From: Mesorhizobium sp. J8
Lineage (GTDB): Bacteria; Pseudomonadota; Alphaproteobacteria; Rhizobiales; Rhizobiaceae
Reading direction: 5' to 3'
Length of the DNA stretch: 64,000 bases
NCBI RefSeq assembly: GCF_016591715.1
Contig: NZ_AP024109.1
Coordinates: forward strand, 620,001 to 684,000
The position numbers were made by a program, and so were the translations under genes. Below, piece by piece: positions 42,554-50,920 of the stretch (positions within the stretch are counted from its first letter, which is position 1; each line of letters opens with the position of its first letter). The notes beneath the pieces were generated by a model. The model worked only from the letters and a program-made list of their open reading frames with translations, was not told the DNA's origin and searched no databases.

Positions 42554-42606
42554 CAGGCAAAGACGGTGCTCTATCGTTTCGCCGCGGCCGGTTGTAATCC
42601 TTGGCG

Positions 42607-43932
42607 ATGATCAACATCCTGCGCGCGCCCGATACACAGCAAAGCCAGCGGCTGCGGCTCAACACGCTGATCCGTCTGCGCTGGTTGGCGATCGTCGGCC
42701 AAAGCCTGACCGTGCTGGTCGTCGCCTATGGCCTGAAATTCCCGCTGCCCGTGCCGATGTGCTTTGCGCTCATCGCCTTGTCGGCCTGGATGAATCTGTG
42801 GCTCACCTTCCGCTATCCGGCCGCGCATCGGCTCACCCCGCTCGCGGCCTTTGCGATCCTCACCTTCGATGGCGTCCAACTCACCGGCTTGCTCTACATG
42901 ACCGGCGGCCTGACCAATCCGTTTTGCGTGCTGCTGTCCGTGCCGGTCGTCATCTCGGCCGCCTCGCTGCCGCTGCGCATGACCGCGGTGCTGGGCGCGC
43001 TGGTCATAGTGGCCGCCACGCTGCTGGTGTTCTTTCACCTGCCGTTGCCCTGGTATGAGGGATCGCCGCTGCCGATGCCCTTCATCTATGTCGCCGGCAT
43101 GTGGATGGCGGTCTTCGCCTCGATCGCTTTCACCGCCATCTATGCCTTCCGTGTCGCCGCGGAAGCGCGCCTGCTCGCCAACGCGCTTGCCGCCACCGAG
43201 CTGGTGCTGCAGCGCGAGCAGCATCTGTCGGCGCTGGACGGGCTGGCCGCCGCCGCCGCGCATGAGCTCGGCACGCCGCTGGCCACCATCACCGTCGTCG
43301 CCAAGGAGATGGAGAAGGCGCTCGGCAAGGATCCGAAATATGGCGAGGACGTCAAGCTCCTGCGCTCCCAGAGCGAGCGTTGCCGCGAGATCCTGAAGCG
43401 GCTGACCAGCCTTTCCTCGGAAGGCGAGGCACATCTGTCGCGCATGCCGCTCACCTCGCTGATCGAGGAGGTGACGGCGCCGCATCGCGATTTCGGCATC
43501 TCGATCCGGCTGCGGCCCGGCGAGCGCATCGGCCCGGAGCCGGTCGGGCGGCGCAACCCCGGCGTCATCTACGGGCTTGGCAATCTGGTCGAGAATGCCG
43601 TCGATTTCGCCCGCAAGTCCGTCACCGTCAGCTGGAGCTGGGACAATGAGGCGGTCACCTTTTCCATCACCGATGACGGGCCGGGATTCCCGGCCGAGAT
43701 CATCGATCGCATCGGCGAACCCTATATGTCGACGCGCCAGGGCACCGAGGCGGGCGGCGGCCTGGGGCTCGGGCTGTTCATCGCCAAGACCTTGCTGGAG
43801 CGTTCCGGCGCCACCATCGATTTCCGCAATTCGAGCGGGCTCGGCGAAGGCGCGGTGGTGCAGATATCCTGGCCACGCGGCCTCTTCCTCAACCAGGAAC
43901 AAGCCTCGGCCACCATGTTCGACAACGCCTGA
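42607..43932 (+). CDS. actS: Redox-sensing histidine kinase ActS/RegB
   Basis: A 441-aa sensor with six helices in the N-terminal half; the loop GGLTNPFCVLLS is the ubiquinone-binding motif of RegB. The phosphorylated histidine is in AAAHELGTPLATI; a conserved cysteine follows in SERCREIL, the residue that forms a redox disulfide in RegB. N box NLVENAVDFA, G boxes DDGPGFP and GGGLGLGLFIA. It signals to ActR (44135) to adjust respiration and carbon/nitrogen metabolism. ATG at 42607; TTG at 42601 is possible. Confidence 0.92.
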   Translation: MINILRAPDTQQSQRLRLNTLIRLRWLAIVGQSLTVLVVAYGLKFPLPVPMCFALIALSAWMNLWLTFRYPAAHRLTPLAAFAILTFDGVQLTGLLYMTGGLTNPFCVLLSVPVVISAASLPLRMTAVLGALVIVAATLLVFFHLPLPWYEGSPLPMPFIYVAGMWMAVFASIAFTAIYAFRVAAEARLLANALAATELVLQREQHLSALDGLAAAAAHELGTPLATITVVAKEMEKALGKDPKYGEDVKLLRSQSERCREILKRLTSLSSEGEAHLSRMPLTSLIEEVTAPHRDFGISIRLRPGERIGPEPVGRRNPGVIYGLGNLVENAVDFARKSVTVSWSWDNEAVTFSITDDGPGFPAEIIDRIGEPYMSTRQGTEAGGGLGLGLFIAKTLLERSGATIDFRNSSGLGEGAVVQISWPRGLFLNQEQASATMFDNA

Positions 43933-44018
43933 ACCCTGCGGTTCTCGCATGGCAGCTCTGTTGCCGGCTCTAAAAATTGGACATTGCCCTTGCGGGACTG
44001 TATCTGCGTAAAAGTGAA

Positions 44019-44057
44019 GCATGTCGCCCGAAATTGTGTCTGGAAAAGCGGCATGCC
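44019..44057. repeat. Decayed palindromic repeat, type C
   Basis: CATGTCGCCCGAAATTGTGT...AAAAGCGGCATGCC, a degenerate copy of the element at 42505-42553, in the actS-actR gap. The remainder of the 202-base gap has no gene. Confidence 0.5.
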
Positions 44058-44134
44058 TGAAAACATGGACTTCAAGCGCCTTCGCTGGAATTCGTTTCGA
44101 CGGATGCGCTTTTGGTCGATAGGATGCCGATAAG

Positions 44135-44698
44135 ATGAGCGGAGACGAAACGACTGGCGCAATGGTCGAGGGCGAGGACACCTCGCTGCTCATCGTCGAG
44201 GACGATAAGCCTTTCCTCACCCGGCTTGCCCGGGCCATGGAAACAAGGGGCTTCGTGGTCGAGACGGCGGAGAGCGTGGAAGAGGCGGTCGCCAAGGCGC
44301 GCGCCCATCCGCCGGCCTATGCTGTGGTCGACATGCGGCTCGGCGACGGCAACGGCCTCGACGTCGTGGCCGCCATCCGCGAGAAGCGCGACGACGCCCG
44401 CGCCATCATCCTGACCGGCTACGGCAATATCGCCACCGCGGTGACTGCGGTGAAGCTCGGCGCCGTCGACTATCTTTCCAAGCCCGCCGATGCCGACGAC
44501 GTCTTCGCCGCGCTCACCCGCACCTCCGGCGAGCGTGCCGCGCCGCCGGAAAACCCGATGTCGGCTGACCGCGTGCGCTGGGAGCACATCCAGCGCGTCT
44601 ACGAAATGTGCGACCGCAACGTGTCCGAGACGGCGCGCCGGCTGAACATGCACCGCCGGACCTTGCAGCGGATCCTCGCAAAGCGGGCGCCGCGCTGA
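44135..44698 (+). CDS. actR: Response regulator ActR/RegA
   Basis: A 187-aa two-domain regulator. The receiver has LIVEDDKPFL at its start, the phosphorylated aspartate in VVDMRLGDGNG and the K in YLSKPADADD; the C-terminal Fis-type helix-turn-helix is VSETARRLNMHRRTLQRILAKRAPR. Partner of ActS. AGGATG lies upstream of the ATG. Separation by a repeat-filled 202-base gap suggests its own promoter. Confidence 0.93.
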   Translation: MSGDETTGAMVEGEDTSLLIVEDDKPFLTRLARAMETRGFVVETAESVEEAVAKARAHPPAYAVVDMRLGDGNGLDVVAAIREKRDDARAIILTGYGNIATAVTAVKLGAVDYLSKPADADDVFAALTRTSGERAAPPENPMSADRVRWEHIQRVYEMCDRNVSETARRLNMHRRTLQRILAKRAPR

Positions 44699-44807
44699 GG
44701 GCCGCTGGACGTACTGCATAACGCGCTTCGGCCGACCTGGGGTTCGGTTGGCAGCGAGACCTAAACCATCGAAGTCATCGCTGCCCCTCATCGCCCTGCC
44801 GGAGCAC

Positions 44808-44932
44808 TTCTCCCTATATAGCGACGGGGAGAAGGGGGCTGCCCGCAACGCTGGCTCCCTTACACGCCGTCGGAGATTAGCGAAGTGCTGCGCGAGAGCA
44901 CTCTTCTCCCTGTTTCACGGAGAGAAGATGCG
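44808..44932. repeat. Mosaic palindromic repeat, type D
   Basis: CTTCTCCCTATATAGCGACGG-GGAGAAG at the left and CTTCTCCCTGTTTCACGGAGAGAAG at the right, same family as 34605-34800. It fills most of the 320-base actR-nhaA gap; the rest holds no gene that I can see. Confidence 0.65.
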
Positions 44933-45019
44933 GCGCCGGTGTTCGCAAAATTGTGATGCTTGCCCGCTCGTCGAAGTTTGCGCATCATCGCGCCGCCGAA
45001 AGGGAAGTGAGGAGTCGAA

Positions 45020-46216
45020 ATGCAGGCTTTGGATCAACGGCCGAAATCGATCCTGCGCGAGTTCCTCGACGGCGAGGCCGCCGGCGGCATCATCCTGATG
45101 GTGGCCGCGGCCCTGGCGCTGATCGTCGCCAATTCGCCTTTGGCCGGGACCTATTTCGCCGTCCTGCACGCCTATCTCGGGCCGCTCAGCGTCTCGCACT
45201 GGATCAATGACGGGCTGATGGCGGTGTTCTTCCTGCTGGTCGGGCTGGAGATCAAGCGCGAAATGCTGGACGGACAGCTTTCGACCTGGCCCCGCCGCGT
45301 GCTGCCGGGCATCGCCGCGGCCGGCGGCATGGCGGTCCCGGCGCTGGTCTATGTCTTCGTCAACCGCGACAATCAGGCGGCGCTTGCCGGCTGGGCGATC
45401 CCCACCGCCACCGACATCGCCTTCGCGCTCGGCGTGCTTTCGCTGCTCGGCAGCCGCGTGCCCGCCTCGCTGAAGGTCTTCCTCACCGCTTTGGCGATCA
45501 TCGACGATCTCGGCGCCGTCGTCATCATCGCGCTGTTCTACACCAGCGGCCTGTCGCTCGCTTATCTGGCCGCCGCCTTCGTCGTCATCGCCTTGCTCGT
45601 CCTGCTCAACCGGATGCGGGCCATGAAGCTCTGGCCGTATCTCCTGCTTGGCGTCGTCTTGTGGGTGCTGGTGCTGAAATCGGGCGTGCATGCCACGCTG
45701 GCCGGCGTCGCGCTGGCGCTCACCATCCCGCTGGAACGTTCTCCCGGCATCAGCCACGATACCGAACATTCGCCCCTGCATCGGCTGGAGCACGGCCTGC
45801 ACAAGCTCGTGCCCTTCATCGTCATCCCGATCTTCGGCTTCGCCAATGCCGGCGTCTCGCTCGGGGGCTTGAGCCTTGCAGCCCTGGTCGAGCCGCTGAC
45901 GCTGGGCGTCGCCGCCGGCCTCGTGCTGGGCAAGCTCGTCGGCGTGTTCGGCTCCTCGGCGCTGGCCATCCGCTTTGGCCTCGCCGACCTGCCGGTCAAT
46001 GCCGGCTGGCTGCATATGCTGGGCGTTTCGCTGCTGTGCGGCATCGGCTTCACCATGAGCCTGTTCATCGGCCTGCTCGCCTTCGCCAGCGATCCGGCGC
46101 TCCAGGACGCGGTGAAGGTCGGCATCCTCGCGGGCTCGCTGGTTGCCGCGCTGCTCGGCGCCGCCGTACTGCTGACGGCGCCAGCGGTCGGCGGGGCGGA
46201 AGAAGATCTGGGCTGA
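45020..46216 (+). CDS. nhaA: Na+/H+ antiporter NhaA
   Basis: A 398-aa inner-membrane antiporter with about 12 helices; the two aspartates essential for transport lie in [13 protein letters not shown], and [17 protein letters not shown] is the discontinuous helix. It exports Na+ or Li+ for H+ and handles alkaline or salt stress. GTGAGGAG precedes the ATG. It converges with the ECF sigma gene, three bases away. Confidence 0.95.
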   Translation: MQALDQRPKSILREFLDGEAAGGIILMVAAALALIVANSPLAGTYFAVLHAYLGPLSVSHWINDGLMAVFFLLVGLEIKREMLDGQLSTWPRRVLPGIAAAGGMAVPALVYVFVNRDNQAALAGWAIPTATDIAFALGVLSLLGSRVPASLKVFLTALAIIDDLGAVVIIALFYTSGLSLAYLAAAFVVIALLVLLNRMRAMKLWPYLLLGVVLWVLVLKSGVHATLAGVALALTIPLERSPGISHDTEHSPLHRLEHGLHKLVPFIVIPIFGFANAGVSLGGLSLAALVEPLTLGVAAGLVLGKLVGVFGSSALAIRFGLADLPVNAGWLHMLGVSLLCGIGFTMSLFIGLLAFASDPALQDAVKVGILAGSLVAALLGAAVLLTAPAVGGAEEDLG

Positions 46217-46219
46217 TCC

Positions 46220-47260
46220 TCAGGACGCGACAGGCTCCGGCCGCAGGCCAAAGGCCGCGAACAAGGCGGGGCCGAGTGGCGGGACATAGATGGTCAGGGA
46301 GGCGATCTTGCCGTCGTCCGGCTCGATGACATGCAACGAATGAGGCCGCCACACGCAATCCTGGCGGCCGAGCGCGTAGACGCCCACGGCCGGCTGGGCG
46401 TTGGCGCCGATGGCCACCGGGCGGTAGCCGGCGAAATTGCCCCAGACAGTTCCGAGGAAGGCGCCGATCGCCTGATGTCCATGGTACCATTCCCGCCAGG
46501 GCGGCATATGGTAGACGGCGTCCTCGCGCAGCAGGCCCACCAGCCCATCCAGATTGTCGGCCTGCCAGGCCCGCATATAGCGTTCGAGCAGCACGCCTTC
46601 CTCCGGACCGGGCCACGAACGCTGCGGCGGGCTCCCCTGGCGGTCGCGTAGCGTCGCGCGGGCCCGCTGCAGGGCGCTGTTGATCGACGCTATGGTTCCG
46701 CCGAGCAATTGCGCGGTCTCGATGGCGGACCATCCGAGCACATCGCAAAGCAGCAAGGCCGCACGCTGCCTGGGCGGCAACAACTGGATCGCCGCCACGA
46801 AAGCGAGCCGCACGGCCTCTCGGGCCTCGTAGCGCGCTTCCGGACCCGGCCTGTCGTCGGCAATGTCCGGCAGCTCCGCATCCGGATATGGCTCCAGCCA
46901 GGCGAGCTCCGCGGTCGGACCACCGGTCGCTCCTCCGTCGGAGGGCGGCCGTCCGGGCTGCTGGAGAATGCGCCGCCCCGCCGACCGTGCCTTGATGGCA
47001 TTGAGGCAGCTCTTGGTGGCGATCGCGTAGAGCCAGCCGCGCGCCGAGCCGCGCCCGTCGAATTGCGACCGCGCGCGCCAGGCCTTGAGGAACGTCTCCT
47101 GGACGAGATCGTCCGCCTCGTTGAGCGAGCCCATCATCCGGTAGCAATGCAGCTTGAGCGCGCGGCGATGGGCGACGCTCAGGCGCTCGAAAGCCAGCCG
47201 GTCGAGGACCGGCTGGCCTGGCCGGCCCAAAGGCTCGATAGGGCCGGACGCGTCAGTCAT
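46220..47260 (-). CDS. ECF sigma factor with C-terminal SnoaL-like domain
   Basis: A 346-aa protein: region 2 LKLHCYRMMGSLNEADDLVQETFLKAWRA, region 4 LPPRQRAALLLCDVLGWSAIETAQLLGGTIASINSALQRARATL, then about 130 residues of a SnoaL/NTF2-like fold (MRAWQADNLDGLVGLLREDAVYHMPPWREWY). Sigma factors of this group (SigJ/ECF41-type) use the extra domain for self-control and typically regulate the gene next door, here the SDR enzyme immediately upstream. ATG at 47260; the ribosome site is poor. Confidence 0.85.
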   Translation of the reverse strand: MTDASGPIEPLGRPGQPVLDRLAFERLSVAHRRALKLHCYRMMGSLNEADDLVQETFLKAWRARSQFDGRGSARGWLYAIATKSCLNAIKARSAGRRILQQPGRPPSDGGATGGPTAELAWLEPYPDAELPDIADDRPGPEARYEAREAVRLAFVAAIQLLPPRQRAALLLCDVLGWSAIETAQLLGGTIASINSALQRARATLRDRQGSPPQRSWPGPEEGVLLERYMRAWQADNLDGLVGLLREDAVYHMPPWREWYHGHQAIGAFLGTVWGNFAGYRPVAIGANAQPAVGVYALGRQDCVWRPHSLHVIEPDDGKIASLTIYVPPLGPALFAAFGLRPEPVAS

Positions 47261-47301
47261 GGGAAACCCGGGCGCTGAATCCGGCCGCCATCCTGCTCGC
47301 C

Positions 47302-48048
47302 TCATGCCGCTGCCGCAAGGCCGCTGCCGCTCACGGTGAAGGAACTGCCCTGCAGCTTGCCGGTCGCGAGCTGCACCACCGCTCGTCCGACATCGCCCGG
47401 CGTCTGCATGTCGCTCAAGCTGGCCAGGAAGTCGGCCGGGCGGATGCCCATATAGGCTGCGATGCTGCCAATGCCGCGATCGCCAACCCCGGTGCCCGGC
47501 ATGATGCGGGCCGGCGAAAGCGCCATGAAACGCAGGCCGAGGCCGAGCCTGTCCGATTCCTTCTGGCAATGGCCGGCCAGAAATATCTGCATGCGCTTGG
47601 CGCCGGCATAGCCGCCTGAATTCGGCGGGCCGCCGGTGATGGCGGCGCCGCTGGCGATCAGCAGCACGCGGGCTCCGGGCTTCAGCCGGCCCTTGAGGGC
47701 TTCCCGGCAGAACAGGAACGATGCCTTGACGTCCATCTCCCAATTCGCCGAGAAGACCTCCCAACTCTGCTCCTGGATCGGCTCGGCAGGGGCGAGCGCC
47801 CCGGCGCAGACCACCAGCACGTCGGGTGCCAGCGCATCGAAAACCGCCTGCGGCGCTCCTTCCGCCGTTGCATCCATGCTGAGGGTTTTCAGACCCGGGC
47901 GTTCCCAGGCGAGCTGCTTCAGGTCGGCGGCGCCACGGGCGACGGCAAGCACGGTCGCTCCCTCGCCAAGCGCTGCCTCCACGATCGCCCGGCCGACGCC
48001 ACGGCTGCCTCCGACCACGACGACATTCTGATTTTGCAACGATTTCAT
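47302..48048 (-). CDS. Short-chain dehydrogenase/reductase
   Basis: A 248-aa SDR: the cofactor motif VVGGSRGVGRAIVE near residue 10, catalytic Ser in LLIASGAAITG, Tyr and Lys in SGGYAGAKRM, and a NAG-like AGALAPAEP. The ATG at 48048 follows GAGGTGATCAC. It is followed by the ECF sigma factor, 41 bases away, on the same strand, making it the probable target or partner. Substrate unknown. Confidence 0.85.
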   Translation of the reverse strand: MKSLQNQNVVVVGGSRGVGRAIVEAALGEGATVLAVARGAADLKQLAWERPGLKTLSMDATAEGAPQAVFDALAPDVLVVCAGALAPAEPIQEQSWEVFSANWEMDVKASFLFCREALKGRLKPGARVLLIASGAAITGGPPNSGGYAGAKRMQIFLAGHCQKESDRLGLGLRFMALSPARIMPGTGVGDRGIGSIAAYMGIRPADFLASLSDMQTPGDVGRAVVQLATGKLQGSSFTVSGSGLAAAA

Positions 48049-48223
48049 GTGATCACCTCTTTCCAGACCGCCGGTCCATCCGGTCGTATCTGTTGGTGAA
48101 GACAATCGGGATCAGCGAAAATCATCGGTGCAGGTCGAAATTCTTGTCGGCCGCAGATGGAGGCGGTTTGAATCTTGTCTCGGCGCCGGCCGTCAACGGC
48201 AGGCCTCCATTCTCGGGAGGAGG

Positions 48224-48724
48224 CTACTCGCTCTCGCCGTCCAGCGCCGGCACGGCGACGCCAGCAAGCTCGGCGGCCAGCAGCCGCGCGGCGCCCGCGC
48301 GGGCGATTCGCAGCATCAGCGCCTTGCGCGTCGCGGCCGCCATGCGGTGCTCAGGCGCATCGCGCAGGATCTCGGCGCCATAGCCGTCGGAGAGGATGAA
48401 GCCGCATTCCTCGGGAAAGATGTCAGCCGGAACGCCGGGATGGGTGGCGAAGAAGAAGCGGTCCGAATGCAGCCGGTAGTCCGGCCATTTGCGGTCGACC
48501 CTGAAATCCTCGATCGAGGATTTGATCTCGATGATCCAGATGTCGCCTTGCCTGGTCAGCGCGACGAGATCGGCGCGCCGGCCGGTGGCGAGCGACAGCT
48601 CCGGCAGCACATGCGCGCCCATTTCGCTGAGCAGCCGCTGCACGCCGCGCCGCACCAGCATGGCGCGCTCCGACTGGCGACCGTCGATCAACGGGTTAAG
48701 GGGAATCGGGGAAACGATTGGCAT
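48224..48724 (-). CDS. mmcB: MmcB family DNA repair protein
   Basis: A 166-aa nuclease-like protein with a PD-(D/E)XK pattern: ELSLATGRRADLVALT, then WIIEIKSSIEDFRVDRKWPDY. MmcB proteins act with the ImuB-DnaE2 translesion pathway after DNA damage in alphaproteobacteria. ATG 48724 (MPIVSPIPL) is chosen; ATG 48736 lies four codons upstream and overlaps the divergent interrupted gene. The transposon has inserted 38 bases from its promoter side, so its expression may be altered. Confidence 0.82.
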   Translation of the reverse strand: MPIVSPIPLNPLIDGRQSERAMLVRRGVQRLLSEMGAHVLPELSLATGRRADLVALTRQGDIWIIEIKSSIEDFRVDRKWPDYRLHSDRFFFATHPGVPADIFPEECGFILSDGYGAEILRDAPEHRMAAATRKALMLRIARAGAARLLAAELAGVAVPALDGESE

Positions 48725-48734
48725 AGCAAACACC

Positions 48735-48773
48735 ATGCCAGATTTTGTTCACGGTTTGAACCCGCAAACGAGC
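48735..48773 (+). pseudogene. 5' fragment of a small gene split by the transposon
   Basis: Encodes MPDFVHGLNPQTS, then breaks at the left end of the transposon. If the element and one copy of the 8-bp duplication are removed, the frame joins base 52103 without gap or stop to give a 67-residue protein (see 52103-52267). The ATG is divergent from mmcB. No function recognised. Confidence 0.7.
48766..48773. repeat. Target-site duplication, left copy (AAACGAGC)
   Basis: Directly repeated at 52095-52102, immediately outside the two inverted repeats. Eight bases is the duplication length of the IS1595 family. Confidence 0.9.
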
Positions 48774-48797
48774 GGCGATTATCTGTTTGACAAACCC
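48774..48797 (+). repeat. Left terminal inverted repeat
   Basis: Begins GGCGATTATC and ends TTGACAAACCC. It differs from the right repeat at positions 3, 11 and 13. TTGACA within it faces inward and GATAAT faces outward. Confidence 0.92.
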
Positions 48798-48837
48798 AAC
48801 GTTTAATGTTACACAATAACAACGTCGCGATTAGATC

Positions 48838-48862
48838 GGCCCACCCTTCCACAAGGTGGGCC
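48838..48862. other. Hairpin in the gene-free left part of the transposon
   Basis: GGCCCACC (48838-48845) pairs with GGTGGGCC (48855-48862). The stretch 48798-49093 otherwise has no gene that I can see and is AT-rich; the hairpin could stop transcripts leaving the element. Confidence 0.5.
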
Positions 48863-49093
48863 GTTCGCGTTTTGGGTGGGGTGAAATTTGCCGCTAAATT
48901 TTGCGATGAAAATTTCGATGGTCGCAAAATGTGGTGGTGCGGATCACAATTGCGAATTTGTCAACGATATTTTTTCGCAGAATCTTGTGAACCAAAGCGA
49001 ATTAGTTTAGTTATATCTCCGGGCCTGGCCCACGAGATCGCCTTTGCGGTCGCCCAAAAGCCTCTGCGGAAACGCATGAGGCTTTTTGAGTAT

Positions 49094-49915
49094 CTAGGGT
49101 TTGCGCTCGACGTTTTCAAAGCAGCTGTATTTCGACCCCAGCATTGGCCAATCCTCTTCTTTGAGGTGGCATTCGATCAGCTTCTTATCGTCCATAAGCC
49201 GTTTGTAAGTTCGGTTGCTCGCGTGGTAGCCGCCCATGCAAATCGGCCACAAAAACAGGTCCGCGAACTGCGCCATGGGAGACGATTTCTGTTTCGTCGC
49301 GAATTCGTAGAGGGTTTCCGTGAATTGCTCGGCCGTTAGTGGCGCGTATTTGCCGGAATTGTCCTTAGCGAAAGGCATGCCCTCTGCCTTCATGGTCTCA
49401 TAATAGGCTTTGAGTAGCGCGTCCTCCGGCTTGTTGCAGCGTTCTGGGTGAACGCGCAAACGCAAGTCCATGCTTCGAGCAAACTTAGCAGCGCGCTCTA
49501 CGACAACGCTAAACGCCGTCTTACAAAGCTGCCACGGCGCTTTCTGGTACATTTCCAGATAGCGCGCATTGTAGCCGGGACGATCAATCGTGCATGCGAT
49601 ACCTGTGACGGGCGCATCGCGCATCATCACATAAAGCTCTTCGTAAAACCGCTTTTTGTCGTCGTCGTTCAATCCTCGCAGCCATTCGAAATTCTCATTC
49701 TGCGAACGGATTTCAGATGAGTGCAGAGGCGCCTCGATTGGCCATCTCTCGGAAAAACTGCGGTGAAGTTCGCGTGCCGCTTCCTCTTCATCGCTTCGAA
49801 TAAGCACGCCACCAAACGCAAACCAGTCATAGCCGTGTTCGGGTTTCTTCCCAGGATTGCGGGTAGGATGTCTGGTACCGGAATCGTCCAGATACAAATT
49901 CAACGTTACGGGCAT
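49094..49915 (-). CDS. DUF3800 protein, transposon cargo
   Basis: A 273-aa protein starting MPVTLNLYLDDSGTRHP, with the YLDDSG acidic motif of DUF3800, LHSSEIRSQN as the next conserved acidic block and a C-terminal FADLFLWPICMGGY. The fold is thought to resemble RNase H, so nuclease activity is possible, but no function is proved. DUF3800 genes are often found in mobile elements and defence islands. Six bases separate it from the upstream 58-aa gene, so they are cotranscribed. The ribosome site is weak. Confidence 0.75.
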   Translation of the reverse strand: MPVTLNLYLDDSGTRHPTRNPGKKPEHGYDWFAFGGVLIRSDEEEAARELHRSFSERWPIEAPLHSSEIRSQNENFEWLRGLNDDDKKRFYEELYVMMRDAPVTGIACTIDRPGYNARYLEMYQKAPWQLCKTAFSVVVERAAKFARSMDLRLRVHPERCNKPEDALLKAYYETMKAEGMPFAKDNSGKYAPLTAEQFTETLYEFATKQKSSPMAQFADLFLWPICMGGYHASNRTYKRLMDDKKLIECHLKEEDWPMLGSKYSCFENVERKP

Positions 49916-49921
49916 GGGGGG

Positions 49922-50098
49922 TTATTTCGTTGCCTTTTGGCTTTTCCGGCGCACCAGATCTTTTATTTCATCGTTGGTCAGCTTCGGTGCGTGTGCAATC
50001 TTGTTAACGGCGGCCTCGAAGGCTTCCTCCGATTGGTCTGTTTTCAGTTCGCGGGCCGCTTCCTCAAATTTCTCTTTCTGGGTTTTCTTTGTTGGCAT
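49922..50098 (-). CDS. 58-aa charged protein upstream of DUF3800
   Basis: Begins MPTKKTQKEKFEEAARELK and ends DLVRRKSQKATK: an acidic helical centre between lysine-rich ends, no cysteine. GGGAG stands before the ATG with a short spacer. It is directly upstream of the DUF3800 gene in an arrangement typical of antitoxin-toxin or regulator-effector pairs. Family unknown. Confidence 0.65.
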   Translation of the reverse strand: MPTKKTQKEKFEEAARELKTDQSEEAFEAAVNKIAHAPKLTNDEIKDLVRRKSQKATK

Positions 50099-50138
50099 GG
50101 CGGCTCCCTAACTATTTGTTATCTACAGCTTTTGGCCG

Positions 50139-50273
50139 TCAATAGCATCTAACATGCTGAATCCCTTGACGAAAACCGGAAATAACCCCATATTTGAAGC
50201 CAACGGGAGTGCGATTTGAAATCGCACCCCCGCCGGCAAACGGGTCAAGAACTAATGACTGCTTGCCACACAG
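50139..50273 (-). pseudogene. Fragment with a DNA-methylase motif I
   Basis: An open 44-codon stretch with no start codon reads GKQSLVLDPFAGGGAI, the SAM-binding motif of DNA N-methylases, then about 25 residues of unrelated-looking sequence to a TGA. The frame is closed 5' by TAG at 50274. A 19-base palindrome (GTGCGATTT/AAATCGCAC, 50209-50227) lies exactly where the methylase similarity ends, which suggests a rearrangement point. Looks like the remnant of a lost gene. Confidence 0.45.
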
Positions 50274-50912
50274 CTAACCTCCTTTCTTCGCCCAATCAGG
50301 CGACTTAAGGGGGATGAGTGGGCCAAAGAGATTAGAGCCGGAAAGCAAACTCTCTTTGGTCCGGCTAAGTGCGGAGAGAGGGGGATTCGAACCCCCGGAG
50401 GCCGTGGTGTTCTTGGAGGAACCGACCTCTCCTGATTTGGAGTCAGGCGCATTCAGCCGCTCTGCCATCTCTCCCGTAACAGGCCCGGACGGAATATCCG
50501 GGCCTGAACTTTTTACGAGGTACCAAACCAGCCCGCGCCTCCCCACGATTTGATCGTGGGCGAGGCGGCTTAGCTGAGGGCTAAGGCTGGTGCGCGTAAA
50601 CTCGGTATCGAAACGCTCGTTGATTTTGGTGAGAATATCCAGGGCGACCAACCCGTCAGGGTAGTCGGACAAAACCTGAACAACGTAGTCCTTGATTGTC
50701 CCGCGACGGATGCCACCCTCCTTCCTGTGGTCTGCCGTTTGGACTCCGTTAACCATACCGATTGCCGCCGACGATTTTTCCACGTCAGCCAACTCGGCCT
50801 CCAGCGCCACCAGATAAGATTGCCGCTCCGCGATCTCAGCCCGAAGCGGCGTAATCTTATCCAGAAGCTCCCGATGCCGGGATTTCAGGTAATCGCGGAG
50901 TTCGTTTGTCAT
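50274..50912 (-). CDS. Winged-helix-like protein whose frame runs through a tRNA
   Basis: A 212-aa open frame from ATG 50912. Residues 1-60 are a coiled coil (RHRELLDKITPLRAEIAERQSYLVALEAELADVEK); residues 75-130 (RGTIKDYVVQVLSDYPDGLVALDILTKINERFDTEFTRTSLSPQLSRLAHDQIV) look like a winged helix. From about residue 145 the frame is the translation of the tRNA gene (GEMAERLNAPDSKSG...), so the natural end is probably near YLVKSS and the tail is either read-through or non-functional. A promoter-like pair precedes it at 50921-50948. Possibly a transposon regulator. Confidence 0.6.
   Translation of the reverse strand: MTNELRDYLKSRHRELLDKITPLRAEIAERQSYLVALEAELADVEKSSAAIGMVNGVQTADHRKEGGIRRGTIKDYVVQVLSDYPDGLVALDILTKINERFDTEFTRTSLSPQLSRLAHDQIVGRRGLVWYLVKSSGPDIPSGPVTGEMAERLNAPDSKSGEVGSSKNTTASGGSNPPLSALSRTKESLLSGSNLFGPLIPLKSPDWAKKGG
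50372..50474 (-). tRNA. Class II (serine-like) tRNA with CCA anticodon and very long variable arm
   Basis: Acceptor GGAGAGA/TCTCTCC pairs at all seven positions with discriminator G; T arm GGGGG-TTCGAAT-CCCCC; anticodon stem CCTGA/TCAGG with loop CTCCAAA, anticodon CCA (reads UGG, Trp). The variable region is about 34 bases: GAGGTCG pairs with CGGCCTC and inside it GTTC pairs with GAAC, a two-part extra arm. The body resembles tRNA-Ser (acceptor, discriminator and T arm like E. coli tRNA-Ser), not the class I tRNA-Trp. No CCA tail is encoded. It is 103 bases, longer than normal Ser tRNAs. It lies in the transposon. Folded by hand. Confidence 0.8.
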
Positions 50913-50920
50913 AGAACTCC

